Shown: in pieces, positions 30,850 through 41,100 of the stretch
Numbering within the stretch: the stretch's first letter is position 1
Layout of the letters: each line of letters begins with the position of its first letter
Assembly (NCBI GenBank): GCA_004764695.1
Contig: SMSO01000014.1
Location: forward strand, 6,500,029 to 6,564,028
Direction: 5' to 3'
From: Schizochytrium sp. TIO01
Taxonomy: Eukaryota; Sar; Bigyra; Thraustochytrida; Thraustochytriidae
DNA: 64,000 nucleotides
Translations under genes and position numbers: made by a program
The notes under the pieces: model-generated
Told to the model about the DNA's origin: nothing
Database searches by the model: none
The model's input: only the letters and a program-made list of their open reading frames with translations

Positions 30850-32025
30850 ATGGCGACCCAAGCACCTGAACGCGAACAGCGCAAGCGCGCGAGCTTCATG
30901 CACCCGCGTGTGTGGAGCGTGGCTGTGGTACTCTTTGCGGCGCTTGTCTTCAGCGCCCTCAGCGTAAGCGAGACCGAGGCGAACGTCCAGACCAAGGTCC
31001 AGGATGCCGCCGACTCGATTCAGGAGACTGGCAGCAAGCTGGCATCTGATGCTGACGTCAAGCTCAAGGAGGCTGCGGATGCTGCTTACGAGACCAAGGA
31101 GGACGCAGGAGACAAGCTGTCTGAGATCTACAACGACTTGAGCAACAAGTTTACCACGGACAATTCGTGGCGTGCCAAGTACGACCGTGCCTACGAGGCT
31201 ACCCGCGAGCAGCTCGAGAACGCCAACCTCGTCAAGTCCCGCGAGCAATCCGTGACTGACAAGCTCCGTAGCGCTTTGACCAGCATGGAATCCCGAGTTG
31301 ACGATGCCCGCAAGAAGTTCACAGACTCTTACGAGAAGCTTGTGAGCCCCTCTGTGGAGCAGATGCGCGAGAGTCTCCGTGAGTCCGCCGAAGATGTGCG
31401 CAAGCAGTACGACAGCGGTAAGATCTCCATGGAAGAGGCCGAAAAGCTTATCAAGGAGAAGGCTGACGAGGCTCGCTCCAAGATTGACTCAAGCCTTGAC
31501 AATTCTGACGCCAAGAGCACTCTTGACAAGGCCTACCGTGAAATGCACAAGGAGCTCCGCAGCGCTCACTCTGATTACGTCAGCATCTACGACTCTGTGT
31601 ACAACACTGCCGCTTCCGCTGGCAACGCTGTCAAGGACACTGCTCAGGGCGCTGTCGATGGAGCTAAGCGCGTTGTGGATGGTGCTGCCGACACCATCAA
31701 GGACATGCCTAACACTGTCAGCAACATGGGTGACAAGGCTTACCACGAGGCCCAAGCTGCTATGACTAACGACGAGGCCAAGCGTGTGTACCACAAGGCC
31801 CAAGCTGCTCGTGCTGATGCCTCCATGAGTGCCAACAAGATGAAGCGTGATGCCAAGGATGAGGGACGTGGTGTCTTTAACAGTGCCAAGGATGCAGTCC
31901 GCAACGTTGGCTCCACATGCAGCGATGCTGCCACCGGCGCGAAGACTCGCTTCGATGTGGCTTACAACTCTGCCAAGGACTACCTTGGTAGCGTCTTCGA
32001 CTCTGCCGCCCAGGCTATGCAGTAA
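30850..32025 (+). CDS. Secreted or membrane-anchored amphipathic-helix (LEA/apolipoprotein-like) protein
   Basis: The 391-residue protein starts with a basic n-region and one hydrophobic segment (about 21-38, VWSVAVVLFAALVFSALS). This is either a signal peptide or a signal anchor. The remainder is almost entirely Ala/Lys/Asp/Glu-rich predicted helix with 11-residue-like periodicity, for example VKDTAQGAVDGAKRVVDGAA. This resembles LEA group 3/4 proteins and exchangeable apolipoproteins. There is a single Cys near the C-terminus and no enzymatic domain. Codon use is extreme, with nearly all codons ending in C or G (AAG, GAG, GCC, GAC), which suggests very high expression. A role in coating membranes or lipid surfaces in the secretory pathway, or in stress protection, is inference. 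The 5' leader contains an AC run near 30772-30788. Confidence 0.85.
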   Translation: MATQAPEREQRKRASFMHPRVWSVAVVLFAALVFSALSVSETEANVQTKVQDAADSIQETGSKLASDADVKLKEAADAAYETKEDAGDKLSEIYNDLSNKFTTDNSWRAKYDRAYEATREQLENANLVKSREQSVTDKLRSALTSMESRVDDARKKFTDSYEKLVSPSVEQMRESLRESAEDVRKQYDSGKISMEEAEKLIKEKADEARSKIDSSLDNSDAKSTLDKAYREMHKELRSAHSDYVSIYDSVYNTAASAGNAVKDTAQGAVDGAKRVVDGAADTIKDMPNTVSNMGDKAYHEAQAAMTNDEAKRVYHKAQAARADASMSANKMKRDAKDEGRGVFNSAKDAVRNVGSTCSDAATGAKTRFDVAYNSAKDYLGSVFDSAAQAMQ

Positions 32026-32595
32026 GATGCTTGTAAGTGTAAGCCCTCCAACTCTTTCGACTTCCTTTTCTTTCTCTCTCTCTCTCTCTGTGGTAGTAGA
32101 CATGTTATAATAAGAAATTTGAATCTACAACTTTTGACGTTCAGATTCTTGCTTGCTTCCAGTTGTGTTTCTTCAATTGACTAATAGAACGCCATTATTT
32201 GGTCCTTGTCGATCAAATTTTGATTCTTCTTAATCATGAACCCTATAGTTATGATTGTAGATATGTGTTTTAAATTTTTAATGGTTCTTGAGAATTCTTG
32301 TCTAGACTTGTAGTAGAAAGAAGATCGCTCACTCAACCTGCTGGCTAAATTTATTGAGATAGAAACTGAAGCAAGCGAAAACGTGAAGACAAAGTAGGAC
32401 AATAAAATCTGTTTCCTTATTGATATAGTGAGCATTCTCATCTGCTTGAATGATAGCAGAAAAGGAAACTCTGTGCCAGTTCTGTTGATAACAACAAAAT
32501 GAATAGAGCTATATACGAAGCGGGTCCGAGTTGTGGTGAGAAAAGAGAGCGTGAGTCGATTCACCAACAGGCTGCATACGCTGTGACTGTCCTTT
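32026..32595. other. Convergent intergenic spacer
   Basis: AT-rich 570 bases between the amphipathic-helix gene (+) and the first dehydrogenase (-). A TC run lies near 32070-32090. No gene is seen. Confidence 0.55.
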
Positions 32596-33693
32596 TTAGA
32601 TACTGCTTGCCGCTGCAGAGTCCTTCAAGGTTGCAATGTCAATAACAAAGCGATAGCGCACATCAGATTCGTGCATGCGCTTATATGCTTCGTCAACGTA
32701 ATCTGCAGAAATTAACTCTGTCTGCGGGAGGACATTGTGCTCAGCGCAAAAATTGAGCATCTCCTGAGTCTCAGCAATGCCACCAATGATGCTGCCAGCC
32801 AGAGTTTTACGGCCACGAAGCAGAGAGAAAGATCTGAGGTCCAGGGGCTCTGGAACACCGCCGACGAGGATCATCTTGCCGTTGTTTCGCAAAAGGGCCA
32901 GGTAAGCTGCAAGGTCGTGCTTCGCAGAAACTGTGTCGAGAATGAAATCAAAGGTAGCAGTGGCATTCTTCATCTCCTCCTCATTCTTTACATCAACATA
33001 TTCGTGAGCTCCAAGTGCAAGAGCATCGTCCTTCTTAGCCGTGCCACGCGAGAGAACAGTTACGTGAGCTCCCATAGCGACACCAAACTTGACAGCCATG
33101 TGGCCAAGACCACCGAGACCCGCTACGGCATACCTCATACCCTTTTCGAGTCCAAAGTAACGGAGCGGAGAGTAAGTTGTAATACCAGCACACAGAAGCG
33201 GCGCAGCAGCAGCAAAGTCAAGACTGTCCGGCACGTGAAGAACGAAGGCCTCGTCACAAACGTAGCCAGTGGAGTAGCCACCGTAGGTCTTGCCACCAAT
33301 TTCTGGGTGGTGCTTGTACTTGTAGCGGCCGTTGTAGGTGAGAACACCGCCGTGCTCACAAAGCTGTTCGTAGCCGTCCTGGCAGCTCTCGCAGTCACGG
33401 CATGAGTCCACCAGGCAGCCAATGCCAGCCTTGTCGCCGACCTTGAACTTGGTCACTTCGCTGCCAACTGCGCGGATAATGCCAACGATTTCATGACCAG
33501 GGCACAGACCAGGTCCTTCAAAATCGCACGGTCCCCATTCCCCGCGGTACTTGTGCACATCACTGCCACAAATTCCGGCATACTTGATCTCAATATCCAC
33601 GTCCTTCGGGCCCAAGTCGCGGCGCTCGAACTCCTTCTTCACAAACGGCTTATGAAAGTCCTCCGCAAACAAACCAGTCTCAGTGTGCGGCAT
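32596..33693 (-). CDS. CAD-type zinc alcohol dehydrogenase, copy A
   Basis: This 365-residue enzyme belongs to the cinnamyl-alcohol-dehydrogenase/YahK/ADH6 branch of medium-chain dehydrogenases, which usually reduce aldehydes with NADPH. The catalytic zinc ligands are present (Cys in AGICGSDVH, His-Glu in CPGHEIVG, Cys in PLLCAGITTYSPL). So are four structural-zinc Cys (DSCRDCESCQDGYEQLC) and the Rossmann motif GLGGLGHMAVK. SRGTAKK after the second strand favours NADPH. It is the most divergent of the five minus-strand copies, with its own N-terminus (MPHTETGLFAEDFHKP) and a C-terminal SAAASSI extension. There is no targeting peptide or peroxisomal tail, so it is probably cytosolic. The physiological substrate cannot be read from sequence. 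Confidence 0.93.
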   Translation of the reverse strand: MPHTETGLFAEDFHKPFVKKEFERRDLGPKDVDIEIKYAGICGSDVHKYRGEWGPCDFEGPGLCPGHEIVGIIRAVGSEVTKFKVGDKAGIGCLVDSCRDCESCQDGYEQLCEHGGVLTYNGRYKYKHHPEIGGKTYGGYSTGYVCDEAFVLHVPDSLDFAAAAPLLCAGITTYSPLRYFGLEKGMRYAVAGLGGLGHMAVKFGVAMGAHVTVLSRGTAKKDDALALGAHEYVDVKNEEEMKNATATFDFILDTVSAKHDLAAYLALLRNNGKMILVGGVPEPLDLRSFSLLRGRKTLAGSIIGGIAETQEMLNFCAEHNVLPQTELISADYVDEAYKRMHESDVRYRFVIDIATLKDSAAASSI

Positions 33694-35932
33694 CTTGTCT
33701 CACTCGGCGAAGCCTCTCCTCTTCCTCTCGTTCTGGACCTTGACAATTTATCAGCTCTTCGCAATGTCTTCTTCGATCTCGCAAGTTGCGGGTCTGCTCG
33801 TAGCTTTGCCGAGGTCTCCCGGCGGCCATGATGTCGCAGTCTTAAGCAGTCTTATGGATTCCACTAACACCACACCATTCTCTGCTCCTGATAGTTACTA
33901 TGCCACCATTCCAACCAAATATGCAAATACGTGTGCAATCTTGAGAGCATAAAACTATGGCTGCCATGATGACAGCCTCGGCTTGCTAGCGCAACGGGAC
34001 TGCTTCAAAGGCTCATGGTCTGCCTCCGAACGATACATACTACGTTGAACCCTGCGTGGTGGCCAAGAACTCAAGGAAAGATATAGCTTAGAAAGAGTGG
34101 ATTGATTGAATGGAATCCCTTCCCGTGCACACACCGGACCTGGTGTCATTGCGGATCCAAGTGGACAATAAAAAAGACTGAAGATTCGTGATAGAGCGCG
34201 ATCAATATTTTGTTTTCTTTTTCTTCAACTTTAAACTTTTCATCTTCTTCTTTCTTTTTAAAATTAAATCGTTTTTATTATAACAAATTTGCCTAATAGT
34301 ACTAGTAGTAGAGTTTTAATGTAAAGTGATTTTATGTTTCATCAAATGTTTACGCAATTATCATGACCTACTACTATTCAGAAAGAATCAGCAAGCTTTC
34401 TTCAGATCGGCGTTTCGTCCCGGTTAAGTCGAGGCACAAAGCCTTCAAAAGGGCTTGGAGAAGGATAATCCAAAGATCTCACCGGAGCTGGCTGGCCCAA
34501 GAGCGCGGTTTTTCGAACTGCTTCATTTAATTTCCTGAATTTCTCTCTTCCTCCACGCAGTTTTATGTTGAAAGATGGTCCACAAGTGACCCGATTAAGA
34601 ATTCTCACTTTGCATTCCGCTCATGATGCTTCAAGTCAAGAGACGCATATGCACATAATCTCATCTTCTGCTGTATACGAAGGCCTTCGCCTCGCGCCTT
34701 CTGATAGATTGGAGGCCGATCAGGAGTGCGGATAAATGATGCCTTGGTAGCTTACGAAGGTCGTACATAGTATAAGAGAGTAGGAGCATCGCATGGTTCC
34801 CCGAACAATGCGGATGACTGAATTAACTCAAGTCTGAAAGATCACTCGGATCGAGAACGCCAAAAACGACAGTCCGAGTCTGGTATTGACGATATCACGA
34901 CAGTGCTTGTCCCACGAAAGCACCACACTCCTGAAAAACAAGAACCATATCCGATTTGATGACTATTTCAAGACTAAATTCATTGTTGATGGTACCTTCA
35001 CTTTGCCAGGAGTGGTGTTTATGAAGACTCTGAGAAGGAAAGTTCGTTCATCGATATCCCAAGGTTTCAATAGTGGTGGCCGGGTTTGAGATACAGAAGC
35101 TAGTGCCATCCTTGCTGGGATTGAGTTTGGGCGATGGAACAAAGAAAGTGAACTAAAGAAACTATAGTCTGATAGTTATTAAGCTGGGACTGCCAAGGGA
35201 GGCGAACAAAGGAAGTATTCTATGCTGATCATGCGTCTCGCTTGTTACCTAGGTAGGTAGGTACCTAGCCTAGTTAGCAAGTAGTACGGCGTTGGTGAGA
35301 AGAGAGCCTAATTGAGGTAAAAGTTCTACTTTTGGTGTCAGAGTCTTTCCTAACATTCGGTGTAGAACCATGGATTGAGTGGTTGCTTTGACTTGAGCTT
35401 TTTACCCAAGTTAAAAGATTTTAACTCAGTCTTTTGACTAGTGAGAGTGCTATAGAACCCAACGCCAAAACTTGGTGCTACTTTCTTGCGTGTTTTCTTT
35501 CTTTTCTGGAATATAGTATGTACTATATCCGAGCTCTGTGATAATCTAGTCAGTCCAGATGTATGTACAACCCTTTTCGGCACCAGCCTTCTTATTATGC
35601 CTTATTAATGAAGTTGTAACACAAGACTATATAAGTTGGTCTTTCAAGTTAATATGCTTCAACAAGTAGTTTGGCTTCATTAGATGTTGAACAATCTTGA
35701 CAGCATTTGCATTCCTTTGACCGGAGTGATATCCAGGAAAGGCAAACTTGGCTGTAAAATATGTAAATTGATAGCCTGACTGAAAACTTGTCAATGCCAG
35801 TATGGAATAAAAATCTTCGGTGTGTAAATCAATTTGGTTACTGAAAGGGAGCATCTATTTCAAGAGGAGTACCATTCAAATGAACGGAAATCAACTGACT
35901 TAGCTTTAAATTTTGAAGAAAGTTTAAGAATT
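33694..35932. other. Spacer between dehydrogenases A and B
   Basis: 2.2 kb, mostly AT-rich. A minus-strand frame at 34402-34608 (68 codons, opening with GTG) looks protein-like near its end but has no ATG or family. CACGACAG-like words occur near 34868-34906. The inverted repeat ACCTAGGTAGG...GGTACCTAG lies near 35248-35275. Confidence 0.45.
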
Positions 35933-37018
35933 TTAAATATCCTTGAGGGAAGCTATGTCAATGACAAAACGGTAGCGGACATCAGCGGACTCCATGCGCT
36001 TATATGCCTCACCAACGTAGTCAGCGTCGATGAGCTCGACATCAGGAATAACATCATGCTCAGCACAGAAGTCAAGCATCTCCTGGGTTTCAGCGATGCC
36101 TCCGATCATGCTACCACCTAACACCTTGCGGCCCATAATCAAGCTGAAGGTCATAAGATCAAGAGGAGCGGGCACGCCACCGACCACAATGAGCTTGCCG
36201 TTGTTGTGGAGGAGACCAAGGTATGCTGCAAGGTCGTGCTTGGCAGAAATAGTATCAAGAATAAAATCAAAAGAGTTGGCAGCACTCTTCATCTCCTTCT
36301 CGTCCTTCACATCAACGTAGTCATGAGCACCAAGCTTGAGAGCATCCTCCTTCTTGGCAGTGCCACGAGAGAGAACAGTCACATTAGCACCCATGGCGAT
36401 ACCAAACTTAACAGCCATGTGTCCAAGGCCACCAAGACCTGCCACAGCAAAGTTCATACCCTTCTTCAGGCCATAGTACGCGAGCGGAGAGTAGGTAGTG
36501 ATACCTGCGCAGAGAAGAGGAGCAGCAGCAGCAAAGTCGAGGTTGTCAGGGACGTGAAGAACAAAGTCCTCGTCACATACATAGCCGGTGGAGTATCCAC
36601 CAAAAGTCTTGGCGCCCTTCTCAGGGTGGTGGTCAAACTTGTAGTGATCGTTGTAAGTCTGTACCAGGCCCTTCTCATCCTCGCAGAGCTGCTCGTAGCC
36701 ATCCTTGCAGCTGGGGCACTTACGGCAAGAGTCAACCATGCAGCCAATGCCGGCCTTGTCGCCGACCTTGAACTTAGTCACATCGCTACCGACAGCACGG
36801 ACGATGCCGACGATCTCGTGGCCGGGGCACATGCCAGGGCCGCTGAAGTCGCTGCCACCCCATTCGTTCTTGGCTTGGTGGACATCACTGGCACAGATAC
36901 CAGCGTACTTGATATCGATATCGACGTCCTTGGGTCCAAGAGCGCGGCGCTCAAACTCCTTGATTTCGAACGGACCATTAGCCTCGCTCACAAAAAGGCC
37001 ATATTCCGTGTGCGGCAT
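35933..37018 (-). CDS. CAD-type zinc alcohol dehydrogenase, copy B
   Basis: 361 residues, started at the ATG giving MPHTEYGLFVSEANGP. An ATG or near-ATG further upstream would add 35 residues with no counterpart in the paralogues. All zinc ligands are present (CASDVH, GHE, LLCAG; structural DSCRKCPSCKDGYEQLC), as are GLGGLG and the NADPH-type SRGTAKK. From about 36130 to 36960 its DNA is almost base-for-base identical to copy C, with only scattered differences (for example an AGG/ATG change near 36666). Both ends of the gene are clearly different from C. This sharp boundary pattern indicates gene conversion or a very recent partial duplication. Confidence 0.93.
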   Translation of the reverse strand: MPHTEYGLFVSEANGPFEIKEFERRALGPKDVDIDIKYAGICASDVHQAKNEWGGSDFSGPGMCPGHEIVGIVRAVGSDVTKFKVGDKAGIGCMVDSCRKCPSCKDGYEQLCEDEKGLVQTYNDHYKFDHHPEKGAKTFGGYSTGYVCDEDFVLHVPDNLDFAAAAPLLCAGITTYSPLAYYGLKKGMNFAVAGLGGLGHMAVKFGIAMGANVTVLSRGTAKKEDALKLGAHDYVDVKDEKEMKSAANSFDFILDTISAKHDLAAYLGLLHNNGKLIVVGGVPAPLDLMTFSLIMGRKVLGGSMIGGIAETQEMLDFCAEHDVIPDVELIDADYVGEAYKRMESADVRYRFVIDIASLKDI

Positions 37019-39221
37019 CTTGGCAATTATTATTTTCTGTGAGATCTTACGCAACTTTGCTATTCTTGTTTTGGGTTTCGAGTTATTTGTTTGCTGATCT
37101 TGCCAGGCAACACGAGCCTTCAACTTTTGTAATACATGAAATCCCTGATTGAAACTATGCGTTTTTATTAGTCACTATTTTCTTGTCTCTACTAGGAACT
37201 ACGCCAGATAGTAGACTCTGGTGCCTGTCGCTGGGCGACTGTGAAACTTTAGTGCATCCTAATTCATGATATAAGTCAGTGGCATAATTTCAAGTGTAAT
37301 AAGGGCTTCTTCTTAGATCTGTATTTCTGACAGAGTATGAATACTTCGAAATCTGTGCACTAAGACTACTTACTTGCAAGTATTCTTACAGGTATTCTAT
37401 TTATGCATATTATAGATAATGCAATAGTACAAACAACTTAGGGGAGTTTTATGGTTCAGTTATTGACGCCGGACGTACTGTCACTCATTCGTCCGAACGG
37501 GAGAACAACTTGTAATAGCAGAATCTCGGATTGAGACAGGGTAAGTTGTAGGAGTGAGGAAACGACAATGGTCTACCTTAGGAACGCCAATCATTAGGTT
37601 TATCATCTTGACCTTTCCATTTGCATTATTATTGGAAACCTTTAATAAATACCATAAAGCTGAAAGTGCGGTGTCCATCACACCAAAAGGTCGTATTCAC
37701 AAATATAAAAGTTGAAATCATAAAACATGGGATCAAACACAGCGCTAGTATCATAATTGAAGAAGTCCTATAGATGCTATCCTTTAAATGGCAGAAATAT
37801 AACTTTATATGAGAAGAACACAGTACATAGAATATAGAAAGCATCTCAGGAGACGAGAATTACGATTGTCGTCACCTCGGTTTGTTTATTTTTTATTTTT
37901 TTTTCTCAACGCCGTACCATCGCACGTCACCACAAACGCAATCACTCTGGCTTAGCTTTTGAAGTTAATTAAACATGTCTAAGAAACGGCAGGGTGACTT
38001 GAAAAAGGAGATCCTGGCGTCGTTCTCTCATTAAAGATTCCTAACTTTTCACTAGGATGAAAGCAGTGAGTTATTGTTCTTGTGTATTAAATGAGGCTTA
38101 TCCGTGCTCTATCTAGAATATTAATTTTTTTAAAGAAAAAATCGTAACCACAGACGTTCAAAATCAGCGATGCTCATCTATATACGTCTTACATAGAGTT
38201 CTTTGGAAGCAGCAAAAATCTGTCGTACAACGTCATAAGACTTCTTACGCAAGACTACCAGTCTTACACCTTTTGTGTCGTGCGATGACAAAGTGAAGGG
38301 ACACTGACTAACTTTCCCTCATCCTTTACCCACTGAGAATGATAGTAGTCCCTCATAGTGCGATGGAAGGTGCGATAGAAGGTGCGATTTGTCGGACTAA
38401 GGCATTCCAATGCTGCAAAGTTCAGTTTGATTCAAATAGCTTGAGAATCGATACTATACGATGATTCTGCAATTGGAGAACTAGCTGATACTCGGGGAAT
38501 GGTGATGAAGTGAGAATAATCGTGGGACGAACAAAACCTTGAGTGCAGCGCTTCCAAGAAAGGTTTTTAGTCGAGCACTCGTAGGTTGAATGTAGAAGGT
38601 GCTTATCTTACATGGTCATAAAACATCACAGACGTTACTGTTTCTATATTCTACTTTCGTTTTCTTTTCTTTTTTTTTCAGTTTCAACTTCAAGAGGTTG
38701 TCACTCAATTTATGAACTTTCATTAAATGTTATTTGCATTTGGAACATGAGAAGCCTGTGCTTAGCTGTGGGTTCCCAACTTTGTCAGTGGGAAATTCTC
38801 TGATTTTCCATTTCGCTCTACAATCATGGATCGTTGATTCGCCTTGACGAGAATCAACATCAAGTAGATGCAAGCTTCCCTAAAAAATCAAATTGAAATG
38901 TTACTAAGTCTTACCTCTTGACACAGATGACAAACAAAAAATCGTATTGAAATGTCCTTTAGTTTAAAGCCCTAGTAGAATAATCCAAGCGTCCAAGCAA
39001 AGTACAGGAAGCTAAGCAACTTACGAAGGTTGTCGTATCTACTACTCTGTGAGTACTTAACAACGGGATCCATTCGTAGTGCGCCATTTGAAGCCTCAAG
39101 AATCATTTCTGGCAAGATCAATCTATACAAAAACGGAAACATTGGACAAAGAATATACTTCTTTAATAACTGTTTGCATGTAACTAGGCTACCGTGATAT
39201 TATAACTGGATCTACACATCA
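37019..39221. other. Spacer between dehydrogenases B and C
   Basis: 2.2 kb, AT-rich. Frames are short and unsupported. CGAC/GTCG-containing words (TGTCGTAC, TGTCGTGC) occur near 38220-38285, at about the same distance 3' of copy C as the CACGACA clusters lie 3' of copies D and E. Confidence 0.45.
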
Positions 39222-40304
39222 TTAGTTCTTGATGGAGGCAACATCGATGACAAAGCGGTAGCGGACATCAGCGGACTCCATGCGCTTGTATGCTTCATCA
39301 ACGTAGTCAGCATCGATGAGCTCAGTGTCAGGAATGACGTTGTGCTCCGCACAGAAGTCAAGCATCTCCTGAGTCTCGGCAATGCCACCAATAGGGCTTC
39401 CACCGATCATCTTGCGGCCCATAATCAAGCTGAAGGTCATAAGATCAAGAGGAGCGGGCACGCCACCGACCACAATGAGCTTGCCGTTGTTGTGGAGGAG
39501 ACCAAGGTATGCTGCAAGGTCGTGCTTGGCAGAAATAGTATCAAGAATAAAATCAAAAGAGTTGGCAGCACTCTTCATCTCCTTCTCGTCCTTCACATCA
39601 ACGTAGTCATGAGCACCAAGCTTGAGAGCATCCTCCTTCTTGGCAGTGCCACGAGAGAGAACAGTCACATTAGCACCCATGGCGATACCAAACTTAACAG
39701 CCATGTGTCCAAGGCCACCAAGACCTGCCACAGCAAAGTTCATACCCTTCTTCAGGCCATAGTACGCGAGCGGAGAGTAGGTAGTGATACCTGCGCAGAG
39801 AAGAGGAGCAGCAGCAGCAAAGTCGAGGTTGTCAGGGACGTGAAGAACAAAGTCCTCGTCACATACATAGCCGGTGGAGTATCCACCAAAAGTCTTGGCG
39901 CCCTTCTCAGGGTGGTGGTCAAACTTGTAGTGATCGTTGTAAGTCTGTACCATGCCCTTCTCATCCTCGCAGAGCTGCTCGTAGCCGTCCTTGCAGCTGG
40001 GGCACTTACGGCAAGAGTCAACCATGCAGCCAATGCCGGCCTTGTCGCCGACCTTGAACTTGGTCACATCGCTACCGACAGCACGGACGATGCCGACGAT
40101 CTCGTGGCCGGGGCACATGCCAGGGCCGCTGAAGTCGCTGCCACCCCACTCGTTCTTGACTTGGTGGACATCACTGGCACAGATACCAGCGTACTTGATA
40201 TCGATATCGACGTCCTTGGGTCCAAGAGCGCGGCGCTCGAACTCCTTCTTGACAAAGGGTGCACCAGCGCTCTCGGCGAAGAGACCTTGGACAGTACGGC
40301 TCAT
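39222..40304 (-). CDS. CAD-type zinc alcohol dehydrogenase, copy C
   Basis: 360 residues. The catalytic zinc ligands are Cys42, His67 and Cys170. The structural zinc ligands are Cys98, Cys101, Cys104 and Cys112. The Rossmann loop GLGGLG is at 194-199. Ser217-Arg218 and Lys222 favour NADPH. The N-terminus MSRTVQGLFAESAGAPF is shared with E and nearly with D. The central 830 bases match copy B almost exactly, while the 3' coding end (DADYVDEAYKRMESADVRYRFVID) matches copy E. The gene is therefore a mosaic within the array. It is complete and probably functional. Confidence 0.94.
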   Translation of the reverse strand: MSRTVQGLFAESAGAPFVKKEFERRALGPKDVDIDIKYAGICASDVHQVKNEWGGSDFSGPGMCPGHEIVGIVRAVGSDVTKFKVGDKAGIGCMVDSCRKCPSCKDGYEQLCEDEKGMVQTYNDHYKFDHHPEKGAKTFGGYSTGYVCDEDFVLHVPDNLDFAAAAPLLCAGITTYSPLAYYGLKKGMNFAVAGLGGLGHMAVKFGIAMGANVTVLSRGTAKKEDALKLGAHDYVDVKDEKEMKSAANSFDFILDTISAKHDLAAYLGLLHNNGKLIVVGGVPAPLDLMTFSLIMGRKMIGGSPIGGIAETQEMLDFCAEHNVIPDTELIDADYVDEAYKRMESADVRYRFVIDVASIKN

Positions 40305-40939
40305 CTTGCAGTATCTTTGGTGAAGTGCTTGGGTAACTCTGGGATTTCTTGAGTTTCGGGTTTGCTCACGTTTTGGATTGCTCGTATCTGTTTTGCTGCT
40401 GCTACTGTCTTCGCTGCCTCCTACCTACCCCTCCTCCTATTGGGCGTACAGGCTACTAAAGTCCTAGTAGCCGTGTCCAAGTCTGTCGTACATTTTCTGT
40501 TTTCCGTCAACTTCTGTGTCACACCGGCGCAGAGGTAAAGAGTCAGGGCGCGTTCGCACCCATTCGTTGGTGTCCTGCTCAACTCAAGTCCAGGAATGAT
40601 TGACCGATTGACACTTCATCTTCACTTGAAAAGCAAACGAAGCAGCAGAAGATATTGATTTTTTATTTATTTATTTTTCTGAAAAAAAATAAAAATTCTT
40701 CTAATTAATTTTTTTCTTTTAAATTGACCACCAGAGACTGCGTTTACACAGGCTAAGTAAGAGACCGCCTTTGCCAGTGCTGGACAGCCTCCCTCGCTGC
40801 CGTCCGTTCTTCTCAGCCTCCTCCTATATCAGCCAGCTGCAAGCTGTTCCCCCGGTGTCACAGACCTTCAGAGACTCCGTCTTTCTGCAGTCTGAAGTGC
40901 TGCAATCATGGCTATTCCCACAAACCTATGTGCTACCTC

Positions 40940-41100
40940 TGTGATCCAAAAGTCCCTCGCGACCCCCCTTACCGTTCGCTGAACTGCCGAAGCTTCTTTG
41001 TTCTCCTGTCGTCCTGCTGTAGGAGTGAGGCTAGGGTAAACAGTAGGTCAGGCGGTGGCGCGAAGGCGGAGAGCCGAGTGACCAAAGGCTGTGGGAACGC
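40940..41100. repeat. Upstream duplicated segment (copy C side)
   Basis: It contains ordered matches to 45880-46115 upstream of copy D: CAAA(A)GTCnCT, then TTTGTTCnnCTGTCGTCCTG, then GAGAGCCGAG. Both segments lie 0.6-1.1 kb 5' of their dehydrogenase start codons, so they are probably relics of the same tandem duplication. Confidence 0.55.

Noticed and set aside
31489-32103. 204-codon minus-strand frame opposite the amphipathic-helix gene
   Set aside because: Its Ser/Val/Leu-rich text mirrors the Ala/Lys/Asp repeats of the sense gene; it is a shadow.
39342-40352. Long plus-strand frame (336 codons) antisense to dehydrogenase C, with similar ones opposite B, D, E and F
   Set aside because: The sense strand has complete enzyme motifs. 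The antisense frames follow from codon bias that avoids TTA, CTA and TCA, and they recur only because the copies are homologous.
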